Assembly (NCBI GenBank): GCA_905250125.1
Contig: CAJNOL010000914.1
Span: 1-64,000, forward strand
From: Rotaria sordida
Lineage: Eukaryota; Rotifera; Eurotatoria; Philodinida; Philodinidae
Direction: 5' to 3'
Length of the DNA stretch: 64,000 nucleotides
Part shown: one piece after another, positions 34,307-47,991 of the stretch
How positions within the stretch are numbered: position 1 is the stretch's first letter
How the letters are laid out: each line of letters starts with the position of its first letter
Notes under the pieces: generated by a model
Databases searched by the model: none
What the model was told of the DNA's origin: nothing
Seen by the model: only the letters and a program-made list of their open reading frames with translations
Position numbers and translations under genes: made by a program

Positions 34307-37300
34307 TCAAAATTTTATTTTTTCTTTTAATATTAAATCATATATTTCAGATGTTAATCTTTCATAAATCTGTTTTTGTGGATTTAAATAAAATATTGGT
34401 TCATTAATAAGTTTTAGATCAAAGCCTTCTTCTTGAAATACTGTCTTTTTAACTTTAAATGTACCTTAAAAAACAGAAAAACAAAAAACTTCGTAAATGA
34501 CAATGATATAAATATTAACTAACCAGTTAATTCAATATGTTTAGTAAGACGAATAAAACATGGTCGAGCATAGGATGGTAATCCATTTTTTTTCAAATCT
34601 CCTGCTAATGTATTCATATCAATTGGTAGAGAAGGACCATCAAGAATAACAGCCATTCCTGCTTTACCATCAGTTTCTATAAAAAAATATACAAGCAAAA
34701 TCAATGCAAAAAAGACATGAGCATCTTCAATTTGATTTTAATTCTTTATAAAAGGTTATTTTTTTTATCAAGTTCTTTTCCTATGAATATACATAACAAC
34801 ATTCGCTTATCCAGCTATAATCTAATTAAACTGAATTAACTAATTATCCTACCAATTAATTAAAATCTAGTTAGTTAATTAATTAATTAAAATCTAATTA
34901 GTAAATTTATTAAAAGTTAATTAGTGAATAGCTCTCCAACCTTATATTGAAAAAGTTCAAGAATTCCAGAACAGATTTCATGCCATAGACTATGTCGATG
35001 ATCAAATATTCAGCAAAAACATCGGACTCCGAACAATTGCTTACTAAGAACTGATTTTTTCAGAGATTTATTCTTGTCTCAAAACGAGAATTTTTGTTTT
35101 TTCCTATAATCTTGCCATTCTCGAGAAGAGTCTATACTATTTAAAATTGTTTACTAGAGGATTTTTTGTTGTACTCATCACATCGGTAACAATGAATAAA
35201 TTCAATTCTTCGAAAAACTTAAGTATGTTCAGAAAAATAACTTTCCGTAGTGATTTTGTAGATTGAAAATTTCTCTACAAAATGCACTGTTTTATTTTCA
35301 AAAAATACTGTTTGAATTTGCTGGATTTATAAATGGACTGGCACGCAGTGAAAGTAAGTGTCCTTTTTTTTGTGCTACGTCGCTAACTAATGAAATCGTC
35401 CAGACATCTACTAAAGCAGTACTATTATGTTTTATATATTAATCTTATAGTAGTGAATTTGAAAGGTTCTATACTTGATTTTAGTCTTTGGTCGGAGTTT
35501 TCAGGGCAATCAAACAGAATATCTCAGAGAAACGCATGAGCCATTTTCGTCATTGTGATCCAGCTAAACAGCATTCAGGATGATAACTTTCACTCTACTC
35601 GTCAAAATTTATTTCATCTAAAATTTTCAATTTTTTCTTTTGAGCCGTTCTTTATAGGCTCCGGAAAACGGAGGCAGAATACCCTTAAAAGTTTGTGCAT
35701 CAAATACTCTTGTTTTTAATGATAGATTACGAGAAAACTTTCAATTTTTCAAAGAATTCTTATACCTGGTATTGCAACTCCAAAAACGACAACATCATTT
35801 CGTTTAAGAAGATTCATAAGAATATTTTCAACTTCAACTGTTGATACATTTTCACCTTTCCAACGAAATGTATCACCTGTACGGTCACAAAAATATAAAT
35901 AACCATATTTATCTGCTACCATAACATCGCCTATTTAAAAGAGAGAGAAAAAAAAACTAAACAATTTCGAAATATTTTTAATTAATATGAATAATTTTAC
36001 CTGTATTAAAAGCACGATCACCTTTTTTATAAATATCTTCAACAACTTTTCGTTTTGTTCCTGATGGATTATTAACATAACCATCAAATGCATGTAATAT
36101 ATTATTTTCAATCATTCCTAATAATAATCCACGTTCATCTGCTTTACATCGTATACATAATTTTGTTTTTCCATCACGTATTGGTTCTAATGTTATAGGA
36201 TCAAATCGTACAAGTACACTTCCAAGTGCACGAGGAGCAATTAATGAATAAAATCCACAAGCACCTGGATGAGAATCAATATTAACTAAAACATAAAAAT
36301 AATAAAAAAATAAAAAATAGAAAAAATAAAAACTTCTTTTTTGTATTACAAAAATAAGCATTGCTTTCAGTAGCTGCATAAAATTCATAAATTTCTCGTA
36401 CATTAAATCGTTCAACAAATGGTGTCCATAAATTTTGTCGTAGTCCATTACCACAACATAAACGTATTGAATGTTTTCTATCATATTCACTTGGTGGTTG
36501 AGCAAGTAAAAATCGACATAATTCACCAACATATGTAAAACCCTTATTAAAAAATTTTAAAAAAATTATTATTATTATTATTTTATCTTTTGTTTTTTAT
36601 TTACTGTGCATTTATATCTGACACAATCTTTCCAAAAATTTGACGCTGAGAATTTTTTACGTAATACTGTTGTACAACCTCCTATGAGACTAAAACAAAA
36701 TAAAAAAAACGAATTTTTTTTTTGTCCAAGTAATTATTTATTTAAATATACCTGTGAGTAATACAAACCCAGCCACCTAAACAAAACAAAAAAATAACAG
36801 AGATTTTCTAAAGAAATCTTTTTTTTTCTGTAGAAATAGAATATACCTAATGAATGATAAAATGGAAGAGTATCGTACATAATATCTTTATCGGTAATAC
36901 CAGTTGCCACAATAAAACCAAATGAGCCAAGAAAAAATCTATAAAGTAGAATTAAGAATGAGTAAAGTTTGGCATAAACTTTAATTCTATGCAAATCTAT
37001 ACATATCATTGGTATTCAATAGGAAGAATTTAACTAATGAATAAACATACTTAGATATTTTTTAATCCATTTTTATTTGACTATCAGTTGACTTCGATGA
37101 AATATGAAAACGATTCGTCCTTTTAAAATTTCTTTCATGAGCAACACATTTTTGACTTGATATTTTGATTATATACAGAGTGATCCAAAAGACGTCCGAC
37201 AGTCTTTGTTTGCAAATAATTTTTGACACGAATAAGACAGAGAGCTGCAACTTTGACCTTTCGAAATAGGCCGTGTCACTGAATGGTTCTCTGTATGATT

Positions 37301-40300
37301 TAACAATGTCAATATATGACTGAATGATCAGTGAGTGGACTTCAGAAAAATACGAATAGCTCTATGAAGACGACATAGAAGTTCAATTCTAAGTGTACTC
37401 ATGATTAGAGACCTGCGGAGTTAGGTTTTTTTTGTCCCAAAATTCGACTCCGGCTCCATAAAACTCTGAAATTTTTTTCTCGAAAGCAGACGACCTCTAA
37501 TATATTTTATTGATTAATTTTGAAGTTCTTTTTTTTCATTTGTTGTACAGTAGAAATAAAAAACAATAACTAATGAAGTATTCGACATACTATGCCCAAG
37601 CAATAGAGTCCTGGATTGGATTCAATTTCGGAGTCGACTAAATTTTACGCTAAAAATTTCGCTTTAGCATAGAAAAGTTTTTGTATTGTAGGTTTTGTTC
37701 TCTAATATTTACTGTATAAACTGATGTGTTTTAGAGGTTTCAATGACATGTTATGAAAACCTATGGACATGAAAGAAAGTCGGAGTCAAGCTCAAGTCCG
37801 ATTTTGACTTTCTTTCATGTTCACAGGTTTTGATAACACGTCATTACAATCTCCAAAATGTATCAGTTTATACAGTAAATATCAGAGAATAAAACCTACA
37901 ATTCAAAAAATGTCTTGAGATAAAGCAAAATTTAGTCGACTCCAACTCTGTCGGAGCTGGAATCTGGCTTTGGAGTTCCTCGCAGGTCTCTACTCACGAT
38001 CCACACACACTCACACACTGTTTAGTGTTACACCTATAACTCTTAAATCGATCATGATAAACATTTCGCAATTGGATGCGAATTGTGAACACATTTCTTA
38101 TATTTAAATTTCTGTATCATCTTCATAGAGCAATCAATATTTTTTTTCTGAAGCACACTGAGTGATTATTCGATCATCAACCGACATTATTGAATTACAT
38201 ATGAAATCATGCTGTGACATAGCATCTTTCGAACGGTCAAAGCCTGTCGAGTGATGTTCAGATCACCTTGTATATAATACATACAGTCATTAGGGATGTT
38301 TTCAAGGCAACTCAAGCTTTTCAAATTTTTCATATCACATTGAAGTCTACTCGTATTCAGAAAATAACATAATGAATGTGATTGTCTATAAAGAAACAAT
38401 TAAATGCACATTCAGTATTTCTAGGAGTTTTTTTTTTCTTTTGTTGTTGTGTCTGTTTCAAAGAATACATTTACATTCTTTTCTAAAAAAAAAAAAAGAA
38501 ATGCGTTCTCAGACTTAAAAGAAGTACTTCATAGAAACATAAGTGAATATGTGCGTGTCCAAGAAATGCGAATGAGTTCTTTTGTAATGAATAAACGTGT
38601 CTGAATTTCTAGAAGAAAGTACAAAGACGAAAAAGCCTTTTAATTAATATATAATGAGAGTTTATTGGATACATTTCTATTTTAGAAAAATCTCTCCATA
38701 TGTCACTTGTAAAAATGCACATTTCGTTAATTACATTCTATGATTACGTGAATGTTTGTTTTCACTAGAGAAAACTTAAGAATGTCTTTAAAGCATGCTG
38801 CAATAGACCATTGAAGTGACTTTACGACATATATACAAAGAAAGAAGCGCATTTTTCAATAGAATATTCTTTTCTAGTAGCTGTTTCTCATGATTTTTTT
38901 CAAACTCGGGATTGACACATTACTACAACAACGGAAGCAAAATATTATCCTTACTGAGTTTAGATATTAATATAGTCATAAATCCTACAAAAAAAAAAAT
39001 CAACAAACTACAGAAATTATTTTGTAAAAAGTCGATTTTCAAACGGTGTCTTCTAAACTATCTTGTGCTTTGATTATCTGAGAGAAGACTTCCAATATGT
39101 CACGAGCTTTATGTTCTCTCTCATAAACTTGAGTTTGCATGAAATAATCAACATGCACATGTAGAATGTTTAAATTTTATCAAAAAATTTAGTCCGTATA
39201 TTATTTTATAACCGATCCTATAGCATGTGAACTTGATATTAACATTTATATACAGCTTCGATTTTTACTATAATTTCTCAAAATAATTAATATGTGTAAC
39301 TCCTGGATGATTTCTAGTGTAATAATTTGAGAAGTAGTAAAAATTTGGATAATCAATTCTAGATACTGTGAACCATGAAGTAGAATTGATTGAGAACAAT
39401 ATTAAAAATATTTGTACGTGTATGTAAATGATCGTGTTCTTGATCTTTTATTTTATTGTATGTTTATGTCATTGCAAAAGAAGCTTATTTTTCTTATTAT
39501 CTTTTTTTTCTTGAGAAGAGTGATCAAGAGGATAAGAAATTTCTATTATTATTTTTTTTTTTTTGTTTAACTATTGAGACTTTTTTCTACTTTTTACGAT
39601 TAAATCCATTTATTATTTGTTCTATAAAAAATGAATAGAGATCTTTTCAACTAACCTTGAATGTTTAATAACAGCTGCTTTTGGTAATCCTGTTGTTCCA
39701 GAAGTAAAAATATAGAAGACAGGATCTAATCAAAATAAAAATAAAAAAATAATTAATTTTCTTTTTCTTTCAATGATTATACGTTTTAAATTATATGGAA
39801 TAGGTTTTGTAGGTTGAATTGAACATTTTTCAAGTTGTTCATATAATTGAATTGTTTCAAATGATAATATTGATGTACAACCATTACTAATATTTGTTGT
39901 TAGTTTATTTTTTGAATCAAATAAATAAACTTTATTTATATTTAATTCTTTTAATTCAGATTCAATTTCTATGAAATGAAAAGTAAATAAAAACAAAAAA
40001 AGATTTAAAAAAAAATTTTTTTTTTTTTTTACCTGGAAGAAGATATTTCGAAGTAATAACACCTTTAGCATTAACTGTTTGAATGGAATGTAGAAGTGGT
40101 GTAGCACGTAGATTTGTATTGATTAATGCTGTTATACAACCAATTTTACTTAATCCAATCCATACACATGGATATTCAATAGAATTATCTAATATAAGTG
40201 CAATAACATCTCCATAAGAATAACCTTCAGCTAAGAAATAATTTGCTAATTGATTTGTTAAATCTTCAACCTAAATAAAAGAAAAATACAATAAAGTTAA

Positions 40301-40577
40301 TTAAGATATTTGTTTATCTGTTTTGTTTTTGAAGTAAACAAACTTGTTGGAATGATAATGTTGTATCTTCAGAAATAAAACATGGTTTTGATTTATAATA
40401 TTTCACATTATTACGAAATATAGCTATAAAATCTCGTTTTCGATATACATGATATTTAATTGTTAAAGAATTTCGAGAAAGTTTATAAAGGCCACGAATA
40501 TCACGTGGTAAGGTTTTAATAATCGTTAATAAATAATCAAATAACCATTTTAAAAAAGTCCAAATTCGATCAAACAT
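34307..40577 (-). CDS. Long-chain fatty acid transport protein / acyl-CoA synthetase, SLC27A family
   Basis: Twelve exons join to 627 residues: 40577-40344, 40270-40033, 39968-39783, 39725-39656, 36938-36847, 36776-36752, 36689-36605, 36542-36350, 36285-36001, 35930-35766, 34676-34524, 34464-34307. All phases close and it ends TGA. An N-terminal membrane segment lies at about residues 5-22. The AMP-binding P-loop [12 protein letters not shown] is at 224-235, the [10 protein letters not shown] motif at 362-371, and the FATP/VLACS signature [16 protein letters not shown] at 482-497. The enzyme activates long or very long fatty acids with ATP and CoA and so drives their uptake, usually at the ER or plasma membrane. 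Length matches family members of about 620-650. I cannot say which of FATP1-6 it equals; FATP1/4-like is most likely. Intron 4 is 2.7 kb and carries nested transposons. Confidence 0.95.
34805..34930. repeat. TAATTAA-rich low-complexity stretch in a FATP intron
   Basis: Repeated TAATTAA and AATCTAATTAG words over about 125 bases inside intron 10. The rest of that intron shows nothing else I can name. Confidence 0.5.
37176..38270. mobile_element. Tc1/mariner-like non-autonomous element, split by a hAT-like insert
   Basis: The left end is TA then CAGAGTGATCCAAAAG, and the right end is GATCACCTTG then TA, giving a TA target duplication. Sub-terminal arms pair: about 37240-37391 against 38010-38245, with words such as CTCTATGAAGA(C/T)GA and ACTTCAGAAAAA/GCTTCAGAAAAA. 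The same terminal repeat heads the element at 49882. Removing the inner insert leaves about 500 bp, non-coding. It lies in intron 4 of the FATP gene. Confidence 0.65.
37406..37992. mobile_element. hAT-like MITE nested inside the Tc1/mariner-like element
   Basis: Terminal repeats TAGAGACCTGCG and CGCAGGTCTCTA bound 587 bp. Just outside them CTCATGAT (37398-37405) and CTCACGAT (37993-38000) agree at seven of eight bases, the 8-bp target duplication expected of hAT elements. Inside, two long arms fold back (about 37630-37780 and 37803-37935) around CTTTCTTTCATGTTCA-like centres. GGAGTC words near both ends are also typical of hAT MITEs. No transposase is present. Confidence 0.75.
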
Positions 40578-40784
40578 CTGAAAGATAAAAAAAAAAAAGA
40601 CAAATCATCATTTATACTGTATTCGTCATATGATATTGTTTTATTTAGATCCACATATTATTTCAGATTAAAAATATGTCATCGTCGTCATGGTTTATAA
40701 AGCTGTTGTTTAACAGAAAGAACATATATTTCAACCTACACACGTAGACGTCGTAAAATATGTATGAATAATTATCGAATGAGA

Positions 40785-40813
40785 CAGACAGAGAGAGAGA
40801 GAGAGAGAGAAAG
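40785..40813. repeat. GA microsatellite upstream of the FATP start
   Basis: About ten GA units follow GACAGACA, roughly 210 bases upstream of the FATP start codon. Polypurine tracts like this can affect promoters, but no function is shown. Confidence 0.8.
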
Positions 40814-41250
40814 TACATAAGCAACTTTTTTTTCTATAAATAATGCATCGAATAAAGAATAGAACGAAATGAAAGGAAAGAGAAAAATCTCATACTTTCT
40901 CAGTTTTTTTTTGTCTCTACATGGTTACAAGTCACGCGAATTGAATTAATGGAATACACACAGCATGTTAGCATACTTTTATATATTTTCACTTGATAAT
41001 TGAATACAAAAGAAAAAATTCATTTAAATGCGCGGTTAAAAAGAACAGAAAAAAAAGCCATTCTTTATTGTTACAAAAGAAAAGTTCGAAAAAAAAAACA
41101 ATAATGACATGTTATATGTATTGAAAAGGCAAATACACAGACTATTCTTTTGTTATTGTTGTTTGTTTTTTTCTTCAAATGATAAAAATACAATCACCAT
41201 ATGTTTATACATAAATAAAACAATATAATTAATTTTTTTTTCTTCTTATT

Positions 41251-41976
41251 CTAACAAATATAACCACCAAAATCTCCTTGAAAATCAATATCAATTCGAC
41301 ATATAGGACATCGTTTACTTTGTATTAACCATTTATCAACACATTCAATATGAAATAAATGCATACATGGTAAACGACGTACATTATCATATTGATCATA
41401 TTCACATAAACAAATAGTACATTTTTCTTCAACAGAAATTTTTTCTTTTACATATTTATATGATAATGTACGACAATTAATATGTTCTTGACTTGCACCT
41501 ATATTTGTAGAATTATTTAAACCATTTAATTGTTCTTCCATACGTAATAATTCTTCAAAGACATGTTCATTATTACGTAAAAAAATTAAATTATGAAATG
41601 AACGAAATAAAAATGATGTTGATGGCCATGTATTATTTTCATTTCTTGTTGTTATATTTATATTTGAATTTGAATTATATGTTAAATTTGGTTGAATAGT
41701 TAAATGATTATTACGAATATTATTATTTGTCGTTGTTGTTGTTATTATTGCTGGATTTGTTAAGATAGCATGTAAATGTTGATCAGCTGTAATCATTGTT
41801 GATGATGGTGTTTGATTTTGAAATGTACTAAGACGTTGACGACGTATTTCTGATGTTAATTGTTGACGATAATGATGACGTAAATGAGATGGATGATAAT
41901 TATGTTGTTGAATTGGTAATGATAATTGAGAATGAGGATTAGATTGATGATTTGTTTGAATGGTTGATGATGATGG

Positions 41977-42009
<33 letters not shown>

Positions 42010-42214
42010 GATTATTCGAGATGGATGATGTGAACATAAACATGAAGAATTTAATGATCTATTTGGAGCAAATAAATTATTCGAAGAATCTTCATCATCA
42101 CTTGAATCGAGAATTTCAGAATGTATTTGATTTGTTTCATTATAAATTGATGTTCTAGAATGTATCAATGTATTCGAATTATTGCCACTATTAGATGCTG
42201 ATGTTGATGCTGAC

Positions 42215-42249
<35 letters not shown>

Positions 42250-43416
42250 TTGTTGAAGTTGTAATTGATGAGAAGATGCTTCAAAAAAAAATCGAGAAGA
42301 ATTTTTAGAAAACTTTGACTAGTAAGATATATGAGTTAGTACTAATATTCTAATAGAAATTATACACAAATTCAAGAGAAGAAGAAAAAAAAAAGTTTTC
42401 ATGACATTCATGTATTTGAATTTTTTTTTCTCTTTTTCTGTACGGTGATCATGGTTATCAATCATTTTTTAATTAATGAATTATTCAAATTTGTATAAAC
42501 TTTAGCTGAATATTTATTAAATATAGATTTTTTTACTTTTTTTTTAATTTATTTTTCTTTTATTCAATTTGAAAAATATAAAATAATCTTCTTTTTTTTT
42601 ATGAAATAACTGATGATCATGACTTAATGTACATCTGGTAAAGATGAAACAGCTGTGACCATGATAATAAACTTATCTATTAGTTATTTCTTTTTTTTGA
42701 TTATTTTAGTTATTCTTTATCATGATTATTATTGATTACAATGATAAATTATACACGTCTAAAGTCAGAATTTATACTAGACACATAACATTTATTTTAT
42801 CTTTCGACTCTTCTGTATCATATTAAAAACTATTTCTTAGAAAAGGTTTTTGTTTTTTTCAATGATACATATATATATATATATACCTGTTGATGATTGT
42901 GAGGGATGAAATCGTTTTGATGAATTGTATTCATTTGATATAGGTCGTTTTCTTTGATTAATCGAAGATGTTGATGTATTACAATAATTTTCTATACGAT
43001 TATTACTATTTGACGTGATTAAACTTTGTTGATTATTATTTGATGTATATCTATCTAGAAGAGTTTTATAACGTGGTAAATTTGTTGTATTTGTAGTTGA
43101 TGATGAAGATGAAGAATCTAAATATTATATATTATTTATTGAATATTTGTTCTTCTTCCTCTAAAAGTATCATACCATTGTATGTATGTGTTGAAACTGC
43201 ATATGGTGTTGGTGGTCGACTATTTCTTGATAAATCATTATCATTATGTGTAATTTCATTAGTTAATATTGTTGAATCAATATTTTGTTGATGATGTAAA
43301 AGAAGTGCAGTTGTCGTAGGTTCAACAGCAAGAAATTCAGCAAATGCAGCATTTATTGCTGATGTTACTTCTTCAGGATTGACGACTGATTTTTGATGTT
43401 GTGGTATAGTACTCAT
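41251..43416 (-). CDS. RING-H2 finger protein, probable E3 ubiquitin ligase
   Basis: Three exons (43416-43176, 43117-42887, 42278-41251) join to 499 residues with closed phases. A RING-H2 finger sits near the C-terminus: C444-x2-C447-x14-C462-x-H464-x2-H467-x2-C470-x10-C481-x2-C484, with the [14 protein letters not shown] core. The remaining 440 residues are low-complexity, rich in S, N, T and H. They include two serine runs encoded by TCA repeats at about 41975-42008 and 42205-42246. A short acidic patch, DSSDDEDSS, may be a casein-kinase site. C-terminal RING-H2 with a long disordered N-terminal part is the layout of the Arkadia/RNF38/RNF44 group; orthology is not settled. RING-H2 fingers bind E2 enzymes to pass on ubiquitin. 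No membrane span is present. Confidence 0.9.
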
Positions 43417-46400
43417 TTTGAAATCTTGAAAAAAAAGAATTTCTTTTTTCTTTTATTGTTTTTGCTTTTAGAAACTAATAAATGAATAACGCAATTTAAA
43501 ATTTTTTGTTCGATTTTCTCGTGTGGTACAAATATATAATGTCAACGTTCGTTTATTTGCACCCCCCATTACCACTACTATTGCTTTTTTTTTTCTTCTT
43601 TTTTTTCCCTTTTGCTTCTATTACACTCGTCGTTCGTTACTCGGGAATATAGAGCGCATGCGTGCATGTTCGCCCTCGCTTTTGCGATAACAAATGTTTT
43701 TCTTCGATGTTCTATACTTATACGGGCATATGTTGTTCATCTCAAAATCTATTTTTGCTTAATGTTCTTTCACCATACTTGTTCTCTTTCGTTATACTTA
43801 CGTTGAAACATAAAATTTAACAATAAAAGTAAAAAATCAACTAAGGTAATATTTAAATACGTAATCTAAACACATACAAATAATATAGATAATTTAGAAT
43901 GAAAAAAAAAAAAGGTCAACTATAATTTTTCAGTCAATTTTCTCTATATATTGCAAGAGTGCAAAATGATTAATATTTCAATGTGTAAACAAGACAAGAG
44001 GAGGAGTAAAAAAGAGAATGCAAGGAATAAAACGACCGATAAGAAGAGCAGTCTTTTTTTTTAAATACAAAGTACACATACCATGAATATCGAATGTACT
44101 ACTACTATAAGTAAGAAACGATGATGACGGTCGTGCAAATCATGGTGATGGAGGGTACGAGTATGTGTTTTGTGTTTAGCAAAGAGAGAAAAAGAAAAAA
44201 AAAGCGCTAAGAAGTTTTTAGTAGCGTATACCTTAAGAGAATCAGACGTTAATATTTCTTTTTTTTTTTTTTTTTCTTTTGTTGATTTCAACACGTATTA
44301 TTAATAAACACGTATATCATAATATTATCGTGTTTTTGTTTTAAATATATTTTATAAAAATGAAATTCAAAAAAAAATAATAAACAAAAAAGAAAAAAAA
44401 TAACTATTTTCTTTTTGTTGTTGTAATTGATCAAATTTTTCTTTTTTTTTTTTTTTTTTATTCGAAAATTCATAATTTTCTCTTAGCTTGCATGAATATC
44501 TTTATAACAAGTTTCACCAACTTTCTAAGAATAGAAAAAAAAACATAAGAAATTAAATTCTTTAAATTTTCAATTTAAGTTCAACGCAAAAAAAGAAATG
44601 ACTTTTCAATTAAATATTATTTTCTATAGAATATATTAATCTGTACAACGTGTGAAATCAGAATATGTGATGGAAAAAAGAACACATGTCTGTTGGAATC
44701 GTTGTTTATAAAAATCAATTTTGCACTTTTTCACTATTTTTTTTTCTTTACAAAATTTTGTACTTTCACATAATTATAGAGAAAGAACAAACTTTAAAAG
44801 TGCATATTGGAAGTTGAGATTCTTTAGAAGAGAATTATAAATTCAAATTAACTTACTAGAAAAATATGAAGAATCAACTAGAATGTAAATGCAAACAATT
44901 ATTCTTAAATAGATAGACGTCTGTCAGGTGATAAAACGGAAATGAGTTCCCGTTAGAATTACAGCGATCTATCATTAACATTGAAAGAACATGTCGTTTT
45001 TAATCAACAAATTAATTTATCTTGATTGAGCAAATAGGTCATTTCGACCTTAGTTTTCTTCAGTCAATATAAATAGAACAATAGTACCGCATAACATCCA
45101 CGTAGAGATGTTAAATATTTCCAAAAGTAAAGTTTTTTTTTTTTTTTCGAAAAAAAAGAAAGCAAGCACGTTCTTCTAGATATCTGTAGAACAAACAATA
45201 GATCAGATAACCAGTTAGAATACTTTATCAATTCTCATCAGATGTTGTTTATCGATAAAAATAATCTTCGATATAACTCTATTTTGAAAATGTTAGTTAA
45301 TTGTTATTAAAAATCGAAGATAAGAATATCTAGTTTAAGACTATAGAATGGATACAACAACAAAAAAAAAGTCGCTTGTCAAAATGATACCAAAAACGAA
45401 GCTAATCAATATAGAAACAATCTCATTTAAGAAACTATGCACGAAAAAGGATAAAAAGCTTCTCTCATTATTGTCAATAATCTAGGCAAAAAAATTATCA
45501 AGCTTTTCTTCAGAAAGATATTATCATCTGTATTTCATCAACATCAACCAATCTCCATTAGCTGTTGATTGGCACTATAGTAGTTGATGTCAGCAAATTT
45601 AGCTACTGTTGAAAAATATTCTATTGAATAGTGATGTGTCCACTATGAGGAAGTGTTACTATATATATTCAACAAATCTTAGATTAGATTTATAATGTAT
45701 TATAAAAATTAGTATTTTTTTTTTCTTTTTGCATAATATTTATCAATCAATAGGTACTGAAAAAATTTTTGAAGATATTTGAAATAATCTGTATTTTGAC
45801 AAAATATATCAATCTTCAGATATATTCTATTCAACTTCAGCTGTTATTAACAATATAATACAATAAAATTCGAACAACATATAATATTTCGATTTCAGAT
45901 GGTTTTTTTTTTCTTCTCAAGAATGTTTCTATAGAGTTTCAAACGAACATAACATTATAATAGTTGAAATAAAAATTTACATAACCTATAGCATGAAAGT
46001 CTTGGTAAAACATATTCAATCATTTTCTAGCCACTGAAAGACAACTGGTTCGAATATATGTTCAGATATTCAATTTTTGGCACTGATTGTAACAACTTTG
46101 ATTCAACATTATTGTTAACTATTGGATTCTATACGAAATGAGATATTATAATAAACGAAATCTATGTGTTTTTACTAAAGAGCTAGTTTCTATGAAAATT
46201 GGCATTGGTAAAAAAAATCACTATGCCGAAAACTGCTTTTAAAAATACAGAAGTTTTAAAATCTATCATGTAAAAATAAATAGTACACTTTGTAGAACAA
46301 AGTTTGCTCTACAAAACTGATGCCTTAGAATATTATTCCTCATTTTTGAATTTGATAGATGTCATGCGGAAAATGAAATTGACTAAAATAGTATTCTGTA

Positions 46401-47990
46401 CAATTACTATTCTAAACTTTTTGAAATAATAAAGGATATCTATGTCTTTCAACTACTTTGTGATATAAAATGCTACCTAGCAGCAGATTCAATAATCCGA
46501 TATCTTCCCTATAGTTATAACATTCTGAACATATATTCAAAAATATCAAAAACTTTCTAATTCTAACTTACTACTTCCCGTTGTCTTTAACTGACCGAAA
46601 AATGAATATTTTATGCCATAGACTAGGTACATACCTATGTGATGAGTAGTGACGATTTTATCATGATTCAGTAAGGCGATTAAATTTATAATTAGTCAAA
46701 TCGTTAAACATGATAATCGTCAAGACAATTGTGTATACCTGTCATTTTTCTTTTCATAAACAATGGTGAATAATTTCGCGCATGGTTATTTATGATATTG
46801 TCAAGCTGAAACAATAGTCTGTTTAAATTTATGTTTATTCATACGCATTGACCTTCGTATTTTATGACTTCATTCGACTAGAAACAAAAGCAAAAAAAAA
46901 AAAATAATATTATTACATTCAATCACTGAACAAAAAAAACAAAAGAATAAATATTAGTAATATGTTTGACCTTACCTTTACATGTAAATGTCTAATCATA
47001 TATGTGTATAATGAATAAATAATTTTATATGAACTCTTAATTATTAATCTATAAATTTAAATAAATAATAATATATTTTTTATTTTAATCTAATAGTCTA
47101 TTACATTCGTGAATCTATGTTTTAAAAAAAGAATACGAAATGATTCAAAATGGATAAAATTATGTCTTTTTAACGTCGAATGAAACCGACATGTATCTTC
47201 ACTTATAACTTTAATCCCTCAAACTGAACTCAGAACTGACCATTACAATATATTGAAAGTGCATAATTCTAACACATTTCATCAAATAAATTGTCGCCTC
47301 AATAATACATAAATCAATTTTTTAATTTATTAACGAGAGATTTATTATTCTAGTCATTTATTTCACTAAAAAAAAAAGATTATTTTTTTCATTTCGATCT
47401 TTCAAGGTTTATTTTCACATACTTTGTAGTGTTGTATTATATCAAGGACGTGTCGCTATAAATGTTTATAACGTAACTTCATCGAGGCACATTCTTATTA
47501 TTTTAATTTGTAGATCAAATTTTTTTTCGATTGGTTGATGTATGTATTAAATTGAATTTGTTTGTGCATTAAATCTGAATTAACTTTTCAACTAATGACG
47601 CATCTTAATTCACTATGACATTTTCTCGTGAAGATAAGGCCTTAAAATAATTTGCTGAAACTAAAACCTAAGAACCGAATCTAATGCATCGATTGATGAT
47701 ATAAAGATGTCGCTCAATGTACTATCTTATAATAGTTCATGACTAGATTAGAATCATTTCGATCTTCGTCAAAGTATTATTTCCCGATGTTGATCGTTTT
47801 TTTTAGAATAAAAAAAATAAATCACATACACACAGCGGTCATTCTTCATTTTCTATTGGCCAAAAGTAATTATCCAACAGACATACAGTCCGAAGCTTGC
47901 TTTTGTTTTTATAAAACACATCACCTGTCTCCTTGGGATTCGGTATAATTTCACTTTCTGATCTGTGACTTCTATTTTCTACTTTAAATA
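43417..47990. other. 4.6 kb gene desert
   Basis: Low-complexity AT-rich DNA with many poly-T and poly-A runs. A less AT-rich patch at about 43612-43690 contains GCGCATGCGTGCATG and may be the promoter region of the RING-H2 gene. No gene, RNA or clear repeat is recognised. Confidence 0.4.
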
Positions 47991-47991
47991 G

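Noticed and set aside
41952-42158. Methionine-run frame opposite the RING-H2 gene
   Set aside because: Antisense of a TCA repeat coding serine.
24581-43416. Operon of four minus-strand genes
   Set aside because: Spacing varies from 0.2 to 2.4 kb, functions are unrelated, and no trans-splice signal was identified.
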